The notes: generated by a model not told the origin, from the letters alone. A stretch of 64,000 nucleotides of DNA from Cloeon dipterum (GCF_949628265.1 NC_088787.1:19892501-19956500), one strand, 5' to 3'; counted from the first letter of the stretch, positions 46,587 through 59,600 are shown. A program made the numbers and translations.

Positions 46587-49479
46587 GTAAGGATCGATGG
46601 GGATGGCAGGGTGGGTGGGTGGCTAACCCCTGCAGTGTGATGCAGCCCAACTCTCGGCCGCCCGACACCGCGAAAATCAATAGTCTTGACCGAGTTTTCT
46701 TTTCTCTCTTCTCGCCGCCGCAGCCGCTCCATCCGCGATGCAAATAAAAGCACGCAGAGTGCATCTAAGTTATTTTCCAGAATTGCGTATCGATTATTCG
46801 ACGAACAACTGCCGGTCGTTGGGGCCGGTCCTCGTGCACCGCCGCAAAATTGGGCTCGCCCGGCGCCCTGCTGCCTCGCGCACCGCATCCCTTTTCCATC
46901 GGGGATAATCGCGTTTTTCGCCTCGGGCCAATTTGCCTGCGTTTAGCTGAGAGGCTTTGCTGCATGCCACTCATCCATATGAATCAACCGACACGTATTC
47001 GTATTTTCTCGTCTATACTTGCAAAAGGGAAACAAATCGAAACGACATAAACGTTGATAGAGTGAGGTCATTTTCTTAAATTGACTTTATTTTATCAGCT
47101 TTCAATGCACTAAGAGGAAAAATTCTTGAACGAACGTTTGTTTCTTAATCTAAAATAACTAAATTAACAAAAAGAAATTAATAATTTCTGATATCAAATT
47201 CTGAGGAACATTTTCTTCTTTGGAAAAATGTGTATTTTTGAGACCAAAATTTAGATTTTTAAGTAATATTGCTAATGGTTGGGGCGTACAGACGTTCGAT
47301 TATTTTCTGTGCGTCTCGTTTGATTTGGAGACCAAATGAGCACGAATCCCGCAATTTTCAGGTTATGGTGCACACTTTAAACAGTAAAAATACATATTTG
47401 GAGCTACAATCTGACAAGATGACTGTCTTAATTCAACTCAAAAAATATTTATGACTGTTTTTCAATCAATTGTAAGGTGCGTTTCAAAACTTGTTGGTTT
47501 TAAATGTTGAAAAGAGCAAATTTATTGTTAAGCCTCGTTGATTCTGTTTTTATGAAATGCAATATTATCCACACAAATCGAGTTTTAAATCACAATTTTC
47601 TTGTGACGAGTGATTACAATTACTCGTTACAGTGTAATCGTCTTTTTTTAAATCATTGGTTTTGCTGTCGGAAACAGTAAGGAAAACCGAGTTTGACCAA
47701 TGAATTTTGTGCTGCAAAAAATATATCATCAATATATTTTCCCTAATCATAATTTTTGAGCCAGTATAGACTTACCTCTAAATAGATCGCGAAATAAGAA
47801 ATAATCAGATTTTGGATTATTCCATATTTTGATTTATTTTTACGTCAAAAATTAATGAATTTACAAAACAAAATATTAAAATTATTTCATAAAACTATTA
47901 CATATTATATCTTCTTAAAATCGTGTATAGAAAGTTGCGATACTTTTAAAAACTTGAAATTATTGGCAAAAAATGGGTGAAAAACACAATTTGGTTCCAA
48001 AATCGAAAAAAAGTTGAGTTTAACGGTAAAAGCAAAATAAAATGGTAAAAATTCAATATATTGTTTCTATTTGTTCATTCTTTAGTAGATTTCAGTTAGA
48101 AACAAATTTAACAAAAAATACTTTAATGGCTTATTAACAACCTATGTAGTTAAATATTTTCTCCAGCATATTCGCCAATTTCATTGTTTAATTCCCACCA
48201 AAATCTTAAATAGCTTTTTGGCATTTTCCCTTAGTGTTCATTGACTGGCAATGAGCTCCAAATGCAAGAAAGCCCAAAAAATAAAACGTGATCCAAAGAA
48301 GCTCTTTATTATATATTCTTGTTTATTCTGCCATGTCATGAATACATAAAATAATTGGATATAAAATCACATAGCGGTTTTGGACAGAATTGGCGAACAG
48401 TGCTGGCAAAATTATGTTTTGCGGCAAACTTTAAATTTTCATACGAGGTGCATATCTATTTCTCAAGCTTGCTAAATATTTATTCTCTCTGCAAAATTCG
48501 GCAAAAGCATTGAATTATGCAGGAATCGGGTCCGAATCACGACTTGGCACGCAGCATTCGAAACAGCCTGCTGGAAAACACACATGTTTTATTCAAGTTC
48601 TTTCTTTTCGGTATCAAAGCCGTACAATATCTAATCTTGCACTCACGCACAGACCACACTTATCTTCTTACTGGCGAAAAATAAAAAATTTTGTGTGCCA
48701 TAAATTATCGTGTCCTTTTTCCCGTGTAACCACTGAGTTTATTTATCAAGTGCCAACGATAATGTTTCATTTCCTGTTTAATTACTTCAACTGTCGTTAA
48801 TACTCTTAATTAAATAAATACAATACCAAAGGAACATATATGCAGCATCATTTGTCGTTGAATTTTCGAAGCATTATAAACGGATTTTCACGATTAATAT
48901 GTTTTTGGGCAGTTAGAGATGATATAGGTAATGTGTGGCTTGAAAAATTAGATTAATTATGCTCTATATTTTTTATACATCTGTTAACCATTTTATCAAA
49001 TGCTATAGAAGTTTAATTTTTGTTTTGGGCAGCAACACACTCGTTTATAGCACTCATGATGAATTGATATTACATCTGCGTTAACACAAAACACAATGCC
49101 TGTGCTGATGCCATCTGATACACTTGCTTTTATTTCAGTCTGGGAGCAGCGGTCGTGCGCGCTAGCTGTTTGTTATTGTTTCCCATGAAATTTGCATGCG
49201 TGGGCAGCGAGAAACCGTGTGCAAAGTCGGGCGTGCTAAGCCCGTGTGATAAAAAGGCACCTACTAGTAAATCAAGTTCATGGCTTGCGCGCAAATCATA
49301 AAACTCGCCAGAAAAATAACAAACATAAGAACCGTTTTATACGCTAAACTAAATTGCTTTATTCACGATCCATTTTTGACCGCCTCAGATACACTCTCAA
49401 GTTAAATAAGTGATGTTGATGATTTTTGCGTGAAAAAACGTTGCCATTATTGACCTACAAAACCGTTGAGAAAACACCG
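46587..49479. other. Non-coding DNA, possibly intronic
   Basis: GC-rich to about 46930, then AT-rich to the repeat at 49.5 kb. I see no gene or distinct element. It would be intron if the 46.3-kb leader exon is real. Confidence 0.4.
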
Positions 49480-49790
49480 AATTTCCTGTCTTTGCGGGTT
49501 TTGCGGGCATTTGAAAGTAAAAATTTCGGATTTAAAGTACGACGTAACATTTTTTTTATTTTGCAGTACAATATTTTTTTATTAAAAAATGGAAGCACCA
49601 AAAATGGTGTTTTTCCGATTTCTGAAAAATGCTGCCACGGAAAAATCCTCAAAAAAGTCAGATTTTCAAAAACCGCACACACCGTTAAACTTGTTTGAAC
49701 CTCTTCTAGATAGCGGAAGCATTTTGAGGTTGCTACCCCTTCAAACCCCTTTTTGCACCCTACAAAAGGGATATTTTTCATTTTTTGTGT
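49480..49790 (-). repeat. Interspersed repeat, copy 5 (inverted)
   Basis: The block at 49676-49754 is the reverse complement of the family core: CACACCGTTAAACTTG, TTGAACCTCTTCTAGATAGC and CTACCCCTTCAAACCCC correspond to reversed segments of copy 4 (32478-32557). Weaker similarity continues to the left. The open frames across it (minus 49455-49796 and plus 49426-49698) are not genes. Confidence 0.5.
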
Positions 49791-50089
49791 TTGCACCTCA
49801 CTGCTCAGTGGAGTTGAATGTTCATTATCATTGAACTGCTTCAGCTCAACATGGGACGTGACGAAGAATTAAACGCTATATGCATATATTTAAAATTCGA
49901 CTCCTAGAACCCGAGATTTAGTTGACGCGCTGTTTTTAAACACGACGCCCTTCAGACGTAAAATGTGTTTTTCACCAGATCTCGACTTCTAAGCATCAGA
50001 TTTGCAAAGTTCGCACACCGTTTGACTCATAATGACTTCCCTTAGATAGCTGATGCAATTAGAGATTGTTCGGCCCTTTTCAACCTAAT

Positions 50090-50460
50090 GAAAAATGGAA
50101 ATAAGGCAATTTTTACTTGTTGGAAGCAAACGACTCGACTTTTTGAATATTTAAACAGTTAAAAATGGCTCAAATTCCCATAGAATGCAAGTGCTCAGAC
50201 GTACCCACGATTGGTTGTTAAAAAAAAACATTTTCAGCAAAATTGTAACAATATATTAACTTTTTCAACTCAGCAGAGGGCCAATATCATTTAATAAGCA
50301 TTTTACGTCCTCTAATAGCTCTTGTATTCTAGGTGGGAGAAAAAGAGATTTATGAGATTGAAATTGAGCCATTTTAACTGTTTACACGCTCAAATGGTCG
50401 CGTTGTTTGCTTCCAGCCGGCGAAAAATTGCATTTTTTCTTATTATTATTAGAAAATTTT
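50090..50460. repeat. Second long inverted repeat (foldback/MITE-like)
   Basis: Arms of about 110-140 bp pair around a centre near 50255-50280. Paired blocks: GGAAGCAAACGACTCG (50131) with its partner near 50402-50418, AACAGTTAAAAATGGCTCAA (50154) with TTGAGCCATTTTAACTGTT (50366), and TAGAATGCAAGTGCT with AGCTCTTGTATTCTA. It does not share sequence with the foldback at 13 kb as far as I can see. Copy 5 of the interspersed repeat lies about 300 bp to its left. Confidence 0.7.
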
Positions 50461-53400
50461 AACAATTTACTCAAGCATGTAATTGTTAAATTGCTTAATT
50501 TGTGTTAGAAATTTTAACTGAAATTTTATAAAATTTAATGTAATATCAGTGGTTGTCGATTTAGTTATAAAAATACTCAAATGAAAATGTAATTTTTGAA
50601 AAATATTGATAGATATTCAACTTCATCTATTTTTTGCATCAAATTCTCATAATTTTGTAACGTATCTGTTGGAATTTAAAACTCGAGTCTGCACTCAACC
50701 ACGCAATTTTTGATCGCTGTAAAAAAGAAGCATGGTGATCAAAAACGAGATCAGTGTGTGCCATTCCCATGCAGCTCACCAAAATAATGACCTCCTACAC
50801 TCTTTCTTACCTTGCTTCGTTCAGGGCGCATTTATGGCCCAATCGATCGCAGATTGCTTCAAAAAACAATATAAATCAATCTGCCCCCCCACCCTTTGAG
50901 AACAACATTGAGACTGCAAATTTCTCTTTCAATTTAATTTACAATGAATTTTCTCCTTTTGGCTATTCACATTTTAAAATTATTTTAAGGTCATTTTTAA
51001 GTTGAAATCCCTTTAAAATAATTGTGTAAATTTGGAGGAATTGTTTATTTTTCGACATTTTAAACAAGAAAAAAGTTTTCATTCTGAGGCATTTAATTTT
51101 TACACTAGCATGAACGGTAAATGAACCAATCAATCTAAAGAATAATAGAAAAAGTTGAGACACAATTAAAATACATTAAACAATTAGCAACCACATCATA
51201 TTAATCTAGAAGAGGAGACCATCTGTCGAGCAAGCTTTTCTAGACGCACTCACTCACTGTTCTCGGCCAAGTGCATGCATTTAATTTAATAAAATTATGC
51301 AGCCGGACGACAATGAGAAAAGGCACATGCGGTGACGTCTCGATCGGTTGCATAACTCGGCAGGCCTATCTGGACGCAGTCGAGAGAGAACTGGTTTGCG
51401 TATTTGGCTCAGATCAGCCGCGGCCGGTTTCCAGCGCAATCTCAAAGCGAGATGTAAACAAAATCTAATTGTCAATTAAAATCGTGCTGCGGGCCACTCA
51501 TATCTGCGTTGCGTGTCTGCTGGACGCGCAGCCTCTTAATTAGCGCGTTTCTGAAATATTCTTGAGCTCCTCTTTAAAAGGAAATCAAATCAAGTCTGAT
51601 TTTACTTTCTACTTCACCTAATTTAGCAAGGGAACGATCCGATTGTCGACAGTTTGAATTCATAATTAGCATTATTATTTTGGATTGAAATTCAAGATTT
51701 ATTTCAGTTTATCCCTACTTATTGGGCCTAAAAAGAAACTTTAATTTATCCAAAATTAAAATTTGGCTGAATTGAAAAAGGTGAAAATTTGAATTCACGG
51801 CAGATCATCATCATTTAAATTTTATGTCTGCTGGCGGGAAGAATTTTTATGCTGTTAGAAGCCATTTTCATCTTTTTCATCTTGGGAAACGTATAAACAT
51901 GGAAAGGTCGTGGGATTATCCGGTTAAATTATAAATCATTGCTTAGTAGACGGGAGAAATTCCCTGCGTGTTATTCACGGTGAAAATTTACATCAGTCCG
52001 TACGCATATTATTGTGTAAGTCGCTGGAAAACGTGAAGCGCGCTACTATTAAATCGTCATCCCGCGTCTCGTTCGTTAGGACAAGCGTTGCTTTTTAATT
52101 ACGATACGCGCAGAGAGGGAAACAGAGGCACTCTCGCTTCGTAGCTGGCATCTGCCTTGCCGCTGAATTATTTTTTCTCGAAACCAATTCTACAACAAAG
52201 GAACTATCAATCTTTTGTTTGTTGATTCTTATTATTAAAGTCTTTAATTTGAGTTGAGGCGATTGTCAGTATTTTTCTCTTTATGAAATCTTCAAACATC
52301 TTTTTTCCATTATATTTCTTCTCCTTGGTTATTGGGGATAGAAATTTAACTATATTTACAGTATATGGAAAATATTGATTAGGGTTAAGCCCACTTGACA
52401 AGTCGAAGATTGATGCTAAGCGGTTTTTATTTGATAAATGTTTTAAACGAAGATTAGAAGAAGCAAAAAATGAAAGTGGATCTCTTTTAAGATTAAAACC
52501 CTTGGATTTATCTAAGATGGCACAACCCTCTTTAAAAAAATTACAAGGAGAAATTTTAAAAGAGAGATATCAGCTTCCTATCTGAAACACAAATTATTTC
52601 GTAGTAAAATATTAGGGTTGCAATTTTTTAATGACTTGTTCGCGGTGATTTTTTTAAAATGGTTTTGGGATCCATTCAGACATTAAACAGTCCTTCATTT
52701 GGTTGCAAAGCCCAATTGGACGTTTTTTTATTCAAATTCAGACCGATTTTCAAACCGATAAAATGATTTAAGGGATCGTCTGTTGATTAAATTATTTATT
52801 CTTTAAAAGGGCTTTCTTTCTTTTAAAGGTTGTTTCTAAATTGATTTCGATATTCTTAGATACAATTTAGACTGTTAAAGAGACCTCAAAGTCTAGAAAT
52901 TATACTGCTCCAATTTTGTAGAACTCTATAAATCTAAATACCTCAACGAGGCCATCAAAGTTCAATTTCGCCTCTGAAATTGTCTTTAAAAATAAACTAT
53001 TTCAAGGGTGATTCATACGGTTTTTTTGTTGTTTTGAGGTCTAAAAATAGTGTCTCAAAGATCTTAAAATTACACAATTCATATTTATTTGATGCTGGAA
53101 TGAAAATCGGTTGCAAATAAAAAAATCCAATATAAAAATTTAAACAGTGTTACAGGAAGGAGAATTTATTAGTTATAAATTTCCTAAATTAAGCAATTTC
53201 CATTCCACGCACTCACGCAGGACAGCTAAAAATAAAGCCATTAAGCATATTTTGGCGTAGAAGCGGAAAGAGGACGAGCAGGGAATTAATTAGCTGACAA
53301 AAAGTGCAACAAGTTGAGAAAGATACAGAACGAGAGCGAGAGACAATGGGCAGTATGCTCCCTCGTTGGCCTACTTGCGGCCCGCAAATAAATAAATGCA

Positions 53401-53463
53401 TGCACGACGACGTTCGACCAGCGCAGCAGCATCCCGTTCGTTCGTTTCATAATTCGCAGCACA
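50461..53463. other. Non-coding DNA, nothing firmly recognised
   Basis: Mostly AT-rich. A 68-codon plus-strand open stretch ends near 52581 and a 64-codon minus-strand frame lies at 52207-52401. Both have Lys/Leu/Ile-rich translations of uncertain meaning and may be decayed transposon pieces. GC content rises from 53.2 kb toward the promoter candidate. Confidence 0.4.
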
Positions 53464-53496
53464 TATAAAGGCAGTCAGCGCGAGCAGCAATCAGAG
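53464..53496 (+). promoter_or_regulatory. Candidate TATA + initiator core promoter
   Basis: TATAAAG (53464-53470) is followed at 29 bp by ATCAGAGT, with the initiator A at 53493. This is canonical spacing for an arthropod TATA promoter. The surrounding 53.4-53.8 kb is GC-richer than background. No coding sequence follows that I can defend, so it may start a non-coding RNA or an alternative leader exon. Confidence 0.35.
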
Positions 53497-55194
53497 TAAT
53501 TCTTTTGTCTGGGTCCAATTCATTCGTCCTCTGCGCGCGCGATTCCATTCCTCCTGCCAGAGGGAAGGAATAAAGAAACGAACTGCGCGAATTTCACTTG
53601 TGAAGGGGTTGACGTCATCGCGTGGCTCTGGGGAATTTTTGGACCGGCCTGCGTGTTGCATTCAAAACAATCAGACGAGCTGAATGAGCAAAAGGGTCTA
53701 TGCTGGTGCATCTCGCGCCGATGGATGATGCATGGTGTAAAACACACACATGCAGCAGCAGGGCGAGGCACGAGCGCCGGGCACGTAAAATACGCACTCA
53801 CTCTTGAAGGGGGAAGCAATAAAATTGGCCACGCCACCGCCTTTGAATTTTTATTTTTAATTCGATTGGCAAGTGAAGTTATGCATCCACAAAAAGCTAG
53901 AGTGCTGCGTGGGAAATTGTTAAATCAAGTATGGAGACGCAGGGAGGAACCAAAATGCTAATTAGAAATTAACAATTTATAACTTATTGCTGCGATGGAA
54001 GATATCAACCAACAATAAGTGATTTATGGAAAATTAAAACTATTTGATAATTACATTTTTTCTTATGGCTACGCTTTCAGATTTACCTTAAAAATTTGTA
54101 CTCTTTTAAATAAAATAGTTGAACACTTTAAGTTTGATTATTAAACTATGAAATGGACAAATTTTCAGGTAGCCACTATTGGCACAATTCACTTAAAAGA
54201 AAATTGACCCTTTGCAACGACCAAATGTACAGATGTGGAATTTTTGCGGAAAAACTGCCTTCGTTTTATTGAAAGGTTTCATTTTTTACAAAACATATTA
54301 GGAAGAGGAAGATTGATTTTTAAAATATGTAAAAAAGTAGTCTAGATACCCTCTAAAATGGATTTTTTTCTGGAATCGTAAAAAATTTCAACGTTAATAA
54401 CTTACCTAAATTGAACAAACGGATCTCCAAATAAGTAGGTACCCTTGAAATATTTTGATAATCAATTTTTATTAAAAAATTGTTATTATTTCCTGATCGT
54501 GACAGATGCACTTTGGATCTTCATTAGTTATTTGTAGAAAGAGCTTTTATTGACGAATTCAAATGATTTTGGGAGTTTTTAAAGATTTATAAAAGAGTTA
54601 AAATTGCATAATCCATGCTCATTTAACGGGCCTGGAGAGTGAGAGGAAATAGTCTATAGCCTTAACTTCACAAGTCCTATACTGCTATTTGTTTCTAACA
54701 AGTGGGGATGCATATCAATCGATTAATATTAGCAAAATAAACAAAAAAGGAAAATAATTTCAAAATCTGAATATTTCTTGCAGCAGTGAATTTTCAACTG
54801 TTTTTGATTTTGTGTTTGTTAACTGTTTCTTTTTTAAATATAATTTTACATCAAATGGATAGCTATTTTTTTAATTTGAGCAGTTAAAATTTTGTTGTAT
54901 AAATTAAAAAAAGACAATACTTTCAGTTTACTAACAGAATCTGCTAATATAAATTTTACTCTCGGGTTTCTCTCACAAACACCCGCTTAAAATTAAGGAA
55001 ATAATAAAACTGGCCGTTTCCCTCATTTTCGCTTGGCCCAAGTCTGATCTCTTTTTAATGTTTGGATCGTGGAAAATAATTAAAAAAATTATAAAAAAGA
55101 AACAAGAGTTTCACGCTGTAACAAAGACTCGTCCAAAGAAGCGAACAAACCGAGAGAAAAAGTGTGAAAATTTCTCTGCGTGCTGATGCTTAAT
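53497..55194. other. Non-coding DNA
   Basis: GC-richer to about 53.9 kb, then AT-rich. Overlapping open frames near 53520-53961 occur on both strands, as expected from composition, and carry no domain. Nothing else seen. Confidence 0.4.
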
Positions 55195-55271
55195 TGACCT
55201 TTGATCCTTTGGTGCAAAGGGTGACGCTGCGTCCGCGTTAAGATAAGCATTTGCTCAATGGCAGATCAAAG
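55195..55271. promoter_or_regulatory. Nuclear-receptor DR1 and TCF/LEF motif cluster
   Basis: TGACCTTTGATCC (55195-55207) reads on the minus strand as GGATCAAAGGTCA, a DR1 element of the HNF4/USP/COUP-TF type. The same bases include CCTTTGATC, a TCF/LEF consensus. A second TCF-type site, AGATCAAAG, lies at 55263-55271, and AGATAAG (GATA) near 55241. A further CAAAGGGTGA half-site-like word lies between. This density suggests an enhancer, probably intronic. The target gene is unknown. Confidence 0.35.
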
Positions 55272-57331
55272 AGCTCGGATTTTGTGGTGAATGAATGAAA
55301 ACTTGTTCTCCGGGGGCACCCGGAGATATGTTCACGCACCATAAAGTGCCGCTCGCTCGATCTGTTCTCTGTGCCATTACGCACACGACGAACCAAGTCT
55401 CACTATAATTAGAAGACGGCGCTCTTGTTGTGAGTCACGTACGATCGGACGTCTAAAAGCTGCACACACACACCCCGAGTAATTACCAATTTCGCCCTCC
55501 AGCCCCCATTGGCGAGTAAATCGTGCGCGACGGCAGAAACGAGAGCTAATAAAATACTCAAGTGTTTTTGGTTGAGGCAGCAGCTAATTTGGTCGGAAAA
55601 ATTGAGCCGGCCTTCATTTTGCTTTGGTTTAAAGTATAAATATCTATAATATGTGCACAAACTTTTGTTTCAAAACTTTAAACTTAAAAAATTTTAAATT
55701 TTCATCTATTAATGAATTATGGAAATTAAGTTGGCAAAAACGGAATGGTGTCGAATATTTAAAATAATTTAAACGTACAAAATTAACGGTTGCACTACTT
55801 ATTTTATTTTTATTAAAAATACTCACGGTAATTAAATGCTTTCAAATGTTCTTTAATTGATTAGAATCCTAAATTAAATTTTACTGTCTCGTTAAAAAAA
55901 CCCACGAAAGTTCTACAATGCATATATCCAACAGTGATTATTATAACAATTTTAAAATCTCATTTCTGCTACTAACGTCCAGAAATAATAATCACACCGT
56001 TCCTCTTCCAATTACCGTCTCTTTAATGTCTGGCGGTGCATGAAAGTCGCACATCTGCCACAGGTTGACACCAAAAATGTGGCTCTGCGGTGCCCTTGCA
56101 CGAGTCACAGCAATAAATTCGGTATTTCCCCTTGAAAACCTCTGACGAATTCGACTATATATTAGGTAAAGAAGCGCCTAGAGAGCAAGCTTGGCGAGCT
56201 TCCAGAGCGTGACAAAAATCGGCGAGCTGTCTGTCGCTGCGAAGGTAAATAAAATCCATCGCGACGGCGATTAATCATCGGCGCGCCAGAGACAAATTTC
56301 TCGAGCACGCTGTTGACCGCGCTGTAAAAAAATGGGGGTTTCTGCGCTTGGTTAGCCACTACTGACATTTTTCTGATTTAAAGGTGATGGAATAGTCCTG
56401 AAAAATATGCAGTTATTAAAAATTGTATTTACTTAAGTTGCATCTCTGTGCAAATTTTGAAGTTTAATTGAACCTCATTTTCCAACACTAGATCAACCTG
56501 AAATAAAATGATTTTAGAAATAACAGAATTTAAATAATTAAAAAAATATTTTGCTTTGGAAAACGAAATTTCATGAATGAAAAAACTGAAAAATTTAGGC
56601 CAGACGAGTCCAACCAAATTCCCAGAATGCCCTGTATCGATGTCATAACACCATGCCGGTTGTTCGTTGTCCGCGGCGGTCGGTCGGTCGGTTGGTCGAC
56701 AGATTAGTCTTCGGTGATAAGGATGTGTGTCGTCGTCGTGTCGAAATCGCGAGTGCGTGCTGCGAGCTAGCCGACGCATTAACACCGACTTGTACTTAAG
56801 TGGTCACATCCATTTCTCTCTGCTGGACGGACACCGTCGCCGCCGCCGCGGCAGCTCAGCCAGCTAGCGAGTGACAAGAGGAAAGCGAATTTTAAGCAGG
56901 CCTTGAAATTCAAATCCGCACGATAATTTGTTTCCTCTCACTCTTTCTCTCTGAGGCGAGCGGCCGACAAATAGACAGACGGCTGCGAAATGTAGTGAAA
57001 TGATATCATATGTGCTGCACTATATACAGCTTATCTTATTTTCATGATAAATTTGATATTCGGCATTACTGATACAACAGACTGCAATTTTATTTAATAT
57101 TTTTACATAAATATACTGAACAATTATTATATAATTGATGAAACATAGTCGAATTTTTGCAAATAAAAATTTGTATACTTAACAATAATATTTATTTTTT
57201 GTTTAAATTTTTAATTGGATTTGTATATTAAGGTTTTTAACGGAATTCTTACAAAAAATGTAATTTACAATTATTAAAATTTATAATACAATATTTATTA
57301 AACACCAACCATTATTAACATCATCTAAAGG
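55272..57331. other. Non-coding DNA with a GC-rich island at 56.64-56.98 kb
   Basis: The island (GTCGGTCGG repeats, GCCGCCGCCGCGG near 56840) resembles the leader/promoter islands elsewhere in the window. I find no convincing donor or start codon for it. The rest is AT-rich with nothing recognised. Confidence 0.4.
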
Positions 57332-57900
57332 CTACTTTAGTTGATGATATATAAGATTTGAAGGACAATCGAGAAAATGATACATACTATAATCAGCATT
57401 ACAAAAACTACATTTACATTTATTAGTATCATCCAGGTGAAAACAAGTATTTGAGCAAATAAGAAAATGATAACCATGAAAATATCTTGTTAACATGGAA
57501 CGATCTTTACAATTCGTTTTCGTCCAATCAGTATTTAACATTGCAGGTGTGTCATAGAATTTTGGATCAATGTTTTGCTTTTTTATATTCCTAATACTTA
57601 CAAACTTGTCAAAAGCTTCAGTATAAGTGAGTGAGAATTTTGTTTTTAACTTTTATCAGAATAGGTCTGTCTATACATAAACCAGTCTACAACGCATTCG
57701 TCTATCGACGCCAAGGGCCTTTTTAAAGATTCTAGATTTAGCACTTTTTATTTTATTGAGATCATTTAATTAAAATTTATCGTGTCCTATAATGTCATAT
57801 TATTTCTTCTCCACTTACAATTAGAGTAACATTCATAATATTGTTTTAAATATAACAAATGAATTTCAATAAAATCAAACTTAATTGAGAAATACACTAT
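57332..57900 (-). pseudogene. Decayed non-LTR retrotransposon, 3' end of the polymerase ORF
   Basis: On the minus strand a 107-codon frame (57653 back to 57332) ends with a Cys/His cluster, C-x-C-x2-C-x7-H-x4-C followed by P. This is the pattern seen near the C-terminus of many LINE ORF2 proteins. Just upstream another frame reads PLASIDECVVDWFMYR and is broken by a frameshift and stops, as expected of a dead copy. No reverse transcriptase core (YADD box) remains in the window. Clade assignment is not possible. Confidence 0.55.
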
Positions 57901-59479
57901 AATTATAGTGACTTCCTCCTCGACCGCGGCACGCATCGCGACTTGGTTCACATCCCCAGCTGGCTGAGTGACATATATAATAAATGTGATTACTCTCTCT
58001 CTATCTCTCTGTGGCTGTGATTACGGTCTGCGTGCGTTTGAGGCAGAGGAAGTCGCCGCTGATGAAAATGGGCGCCCTTTTAACGCCCGCAGCTCTTGCC
58101 GATGCGACCCTAGGAATAAGAAAGGTCGTTTGCCGCACCTGGAGGTGGACGAATGAATGAATCATTGTCTGGCTTTTTGACTCGACTCCTGGGAGGGCCA
58201 GCCCGCTTCCGTGCAATCACCACCGCCAACAGATTAATTATGCGCTGACGGATTTGGAGAGGAGGCCGTACTACGCCCGAGAGTTTATTTTCAGCGATTT
58301 ATGCGTTTACGCTGCTTGGCTCTGAATGAATTATTATTTCAGGTCACTTAACGAGGAGAGATGATTAGCCTTTCGTCAAGCCAATCGCTTTCTTTTCATT
58401 TTATACCAATAAAAGTGGCTGTAAAACAAGTTTGTTACTTTAATGGGCCTGAGAATCTCAAATTAATCTAAAAAGTATTAATAATTCTTGTAATATTTGT
58501 TTTAAATAAAAAAATTTTGTTTGGTTAATTTGGACTAATTTTAAAGTTTTTCAAGGGCGTAAGAGTGTTATTAAAATCGCTATCGTGTTTAATACTGAGT
58601 TGAAATAAACATTCTCTCTTTGGAACAGAAGGTTTATTTCCCTGCAGATGCAAAATTCAGCATAAATTAATGTATCCCGTCGTAAAAACGAGCTTTGAAG
58701 TCAAGTCGACCTTGCGAAAGAAGCAGGACAAAAATGCTGATCGCGGTTTAATGAAGTGCTGGTAGCAATAATCATAAACATCTCGCGCCTCCGCTTTGAA
58801 ACCGCGCTCGCCTCACATCTGCCTCCCATTTCGCCCATCCTCTACTCTAAATGCATATTTCCATTTCTGTAATTGGATTGAGACACTGCAGTGGCTCCAA
58901 AGTGACTTTTATAGGCCTAGACTGGTCGTTGTTTGTCGAGTAGTGTGATCCAATTTGGATTATGTGTGTGCTGCCGCCGAATATAACTCTTCACCAGAGG
59001 CGGCGAAATGCAAAAGGTCAGCTCTCGAGAGAAGGGTAAACAAGCGCGCCACGATTAGATAATTCGCGGTAGCCAAAATTTCCAATTAGCCAGGTTTAGA
59101 TTAGAACCAACATGCTCTAAGTGAATGGTAGAGCATCAGAATTTGCAAATTAAATGAAAGTCGCGGTTTTAGTTTTAATTGTTATAATAAAAATTAAGAA
59201 TTTTGAGACAATTCTACTAGGGGAGAAATTACAAAATCAAGTTGTGCTTTAAATTCCTCTTTCCAAATAAAATCGAATGAACACGAAGTTCTTGGACATC
59301 GGTCAAAGACAAATGTCATTTGTCTAAATTTTCTGAAAAATTTAGATGTTTTCATGACTTTTGATTATTGCGGAGAGTTTTAAAACTCTAAAAGTAATCG
59401 CAAACGTCACCAGTCACCTTGTTCACTTTCATTTTCAATAAACTTAAAAAATGTCATTCTATTGAATTTCTTAATGTAG
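57901..59479. other. Non-coding DNA
   Basis: Contains a short interrupted CT run near 57992-58011 and a GC-richer patch near 58.0-58.3 kb. No gene supported. Confidence 0.45.
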
Positions 59480-59600
59480 AAAAAAGGAGAACACATACCA
59501 TGAGACCTTTAGCTTTGACCGATGGCCCTAAACTTAATGTTTTTATCAGATTGATCACATTTGGCAAGAGGATCGACACTGTTTTTATTTTTTAATAAAA
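59480..59600 (+). repeat. Interspersed repeat, copy 6 (fragment)
   Basis: It matches the distal half of copy 3: TTTGGCAAGAGGATCGACAC (near 59561) versus TTTGGCAAGAGGAATCGAAA (near 27619), preceded by a GACC-TTTGACC block as in copies 1 and 2. The core is missing here. Confidence 0.4.

Noticed and set aside
52207..52581. Minus-strand GLNPNQYFPYTV frame and plus-strand KRRLEEAKNESG frame
   Set aside because: Possibly transposon debris, but Lys/Leu-rich AT-driven translations on both strands and an internal stop leave no basis for a call.
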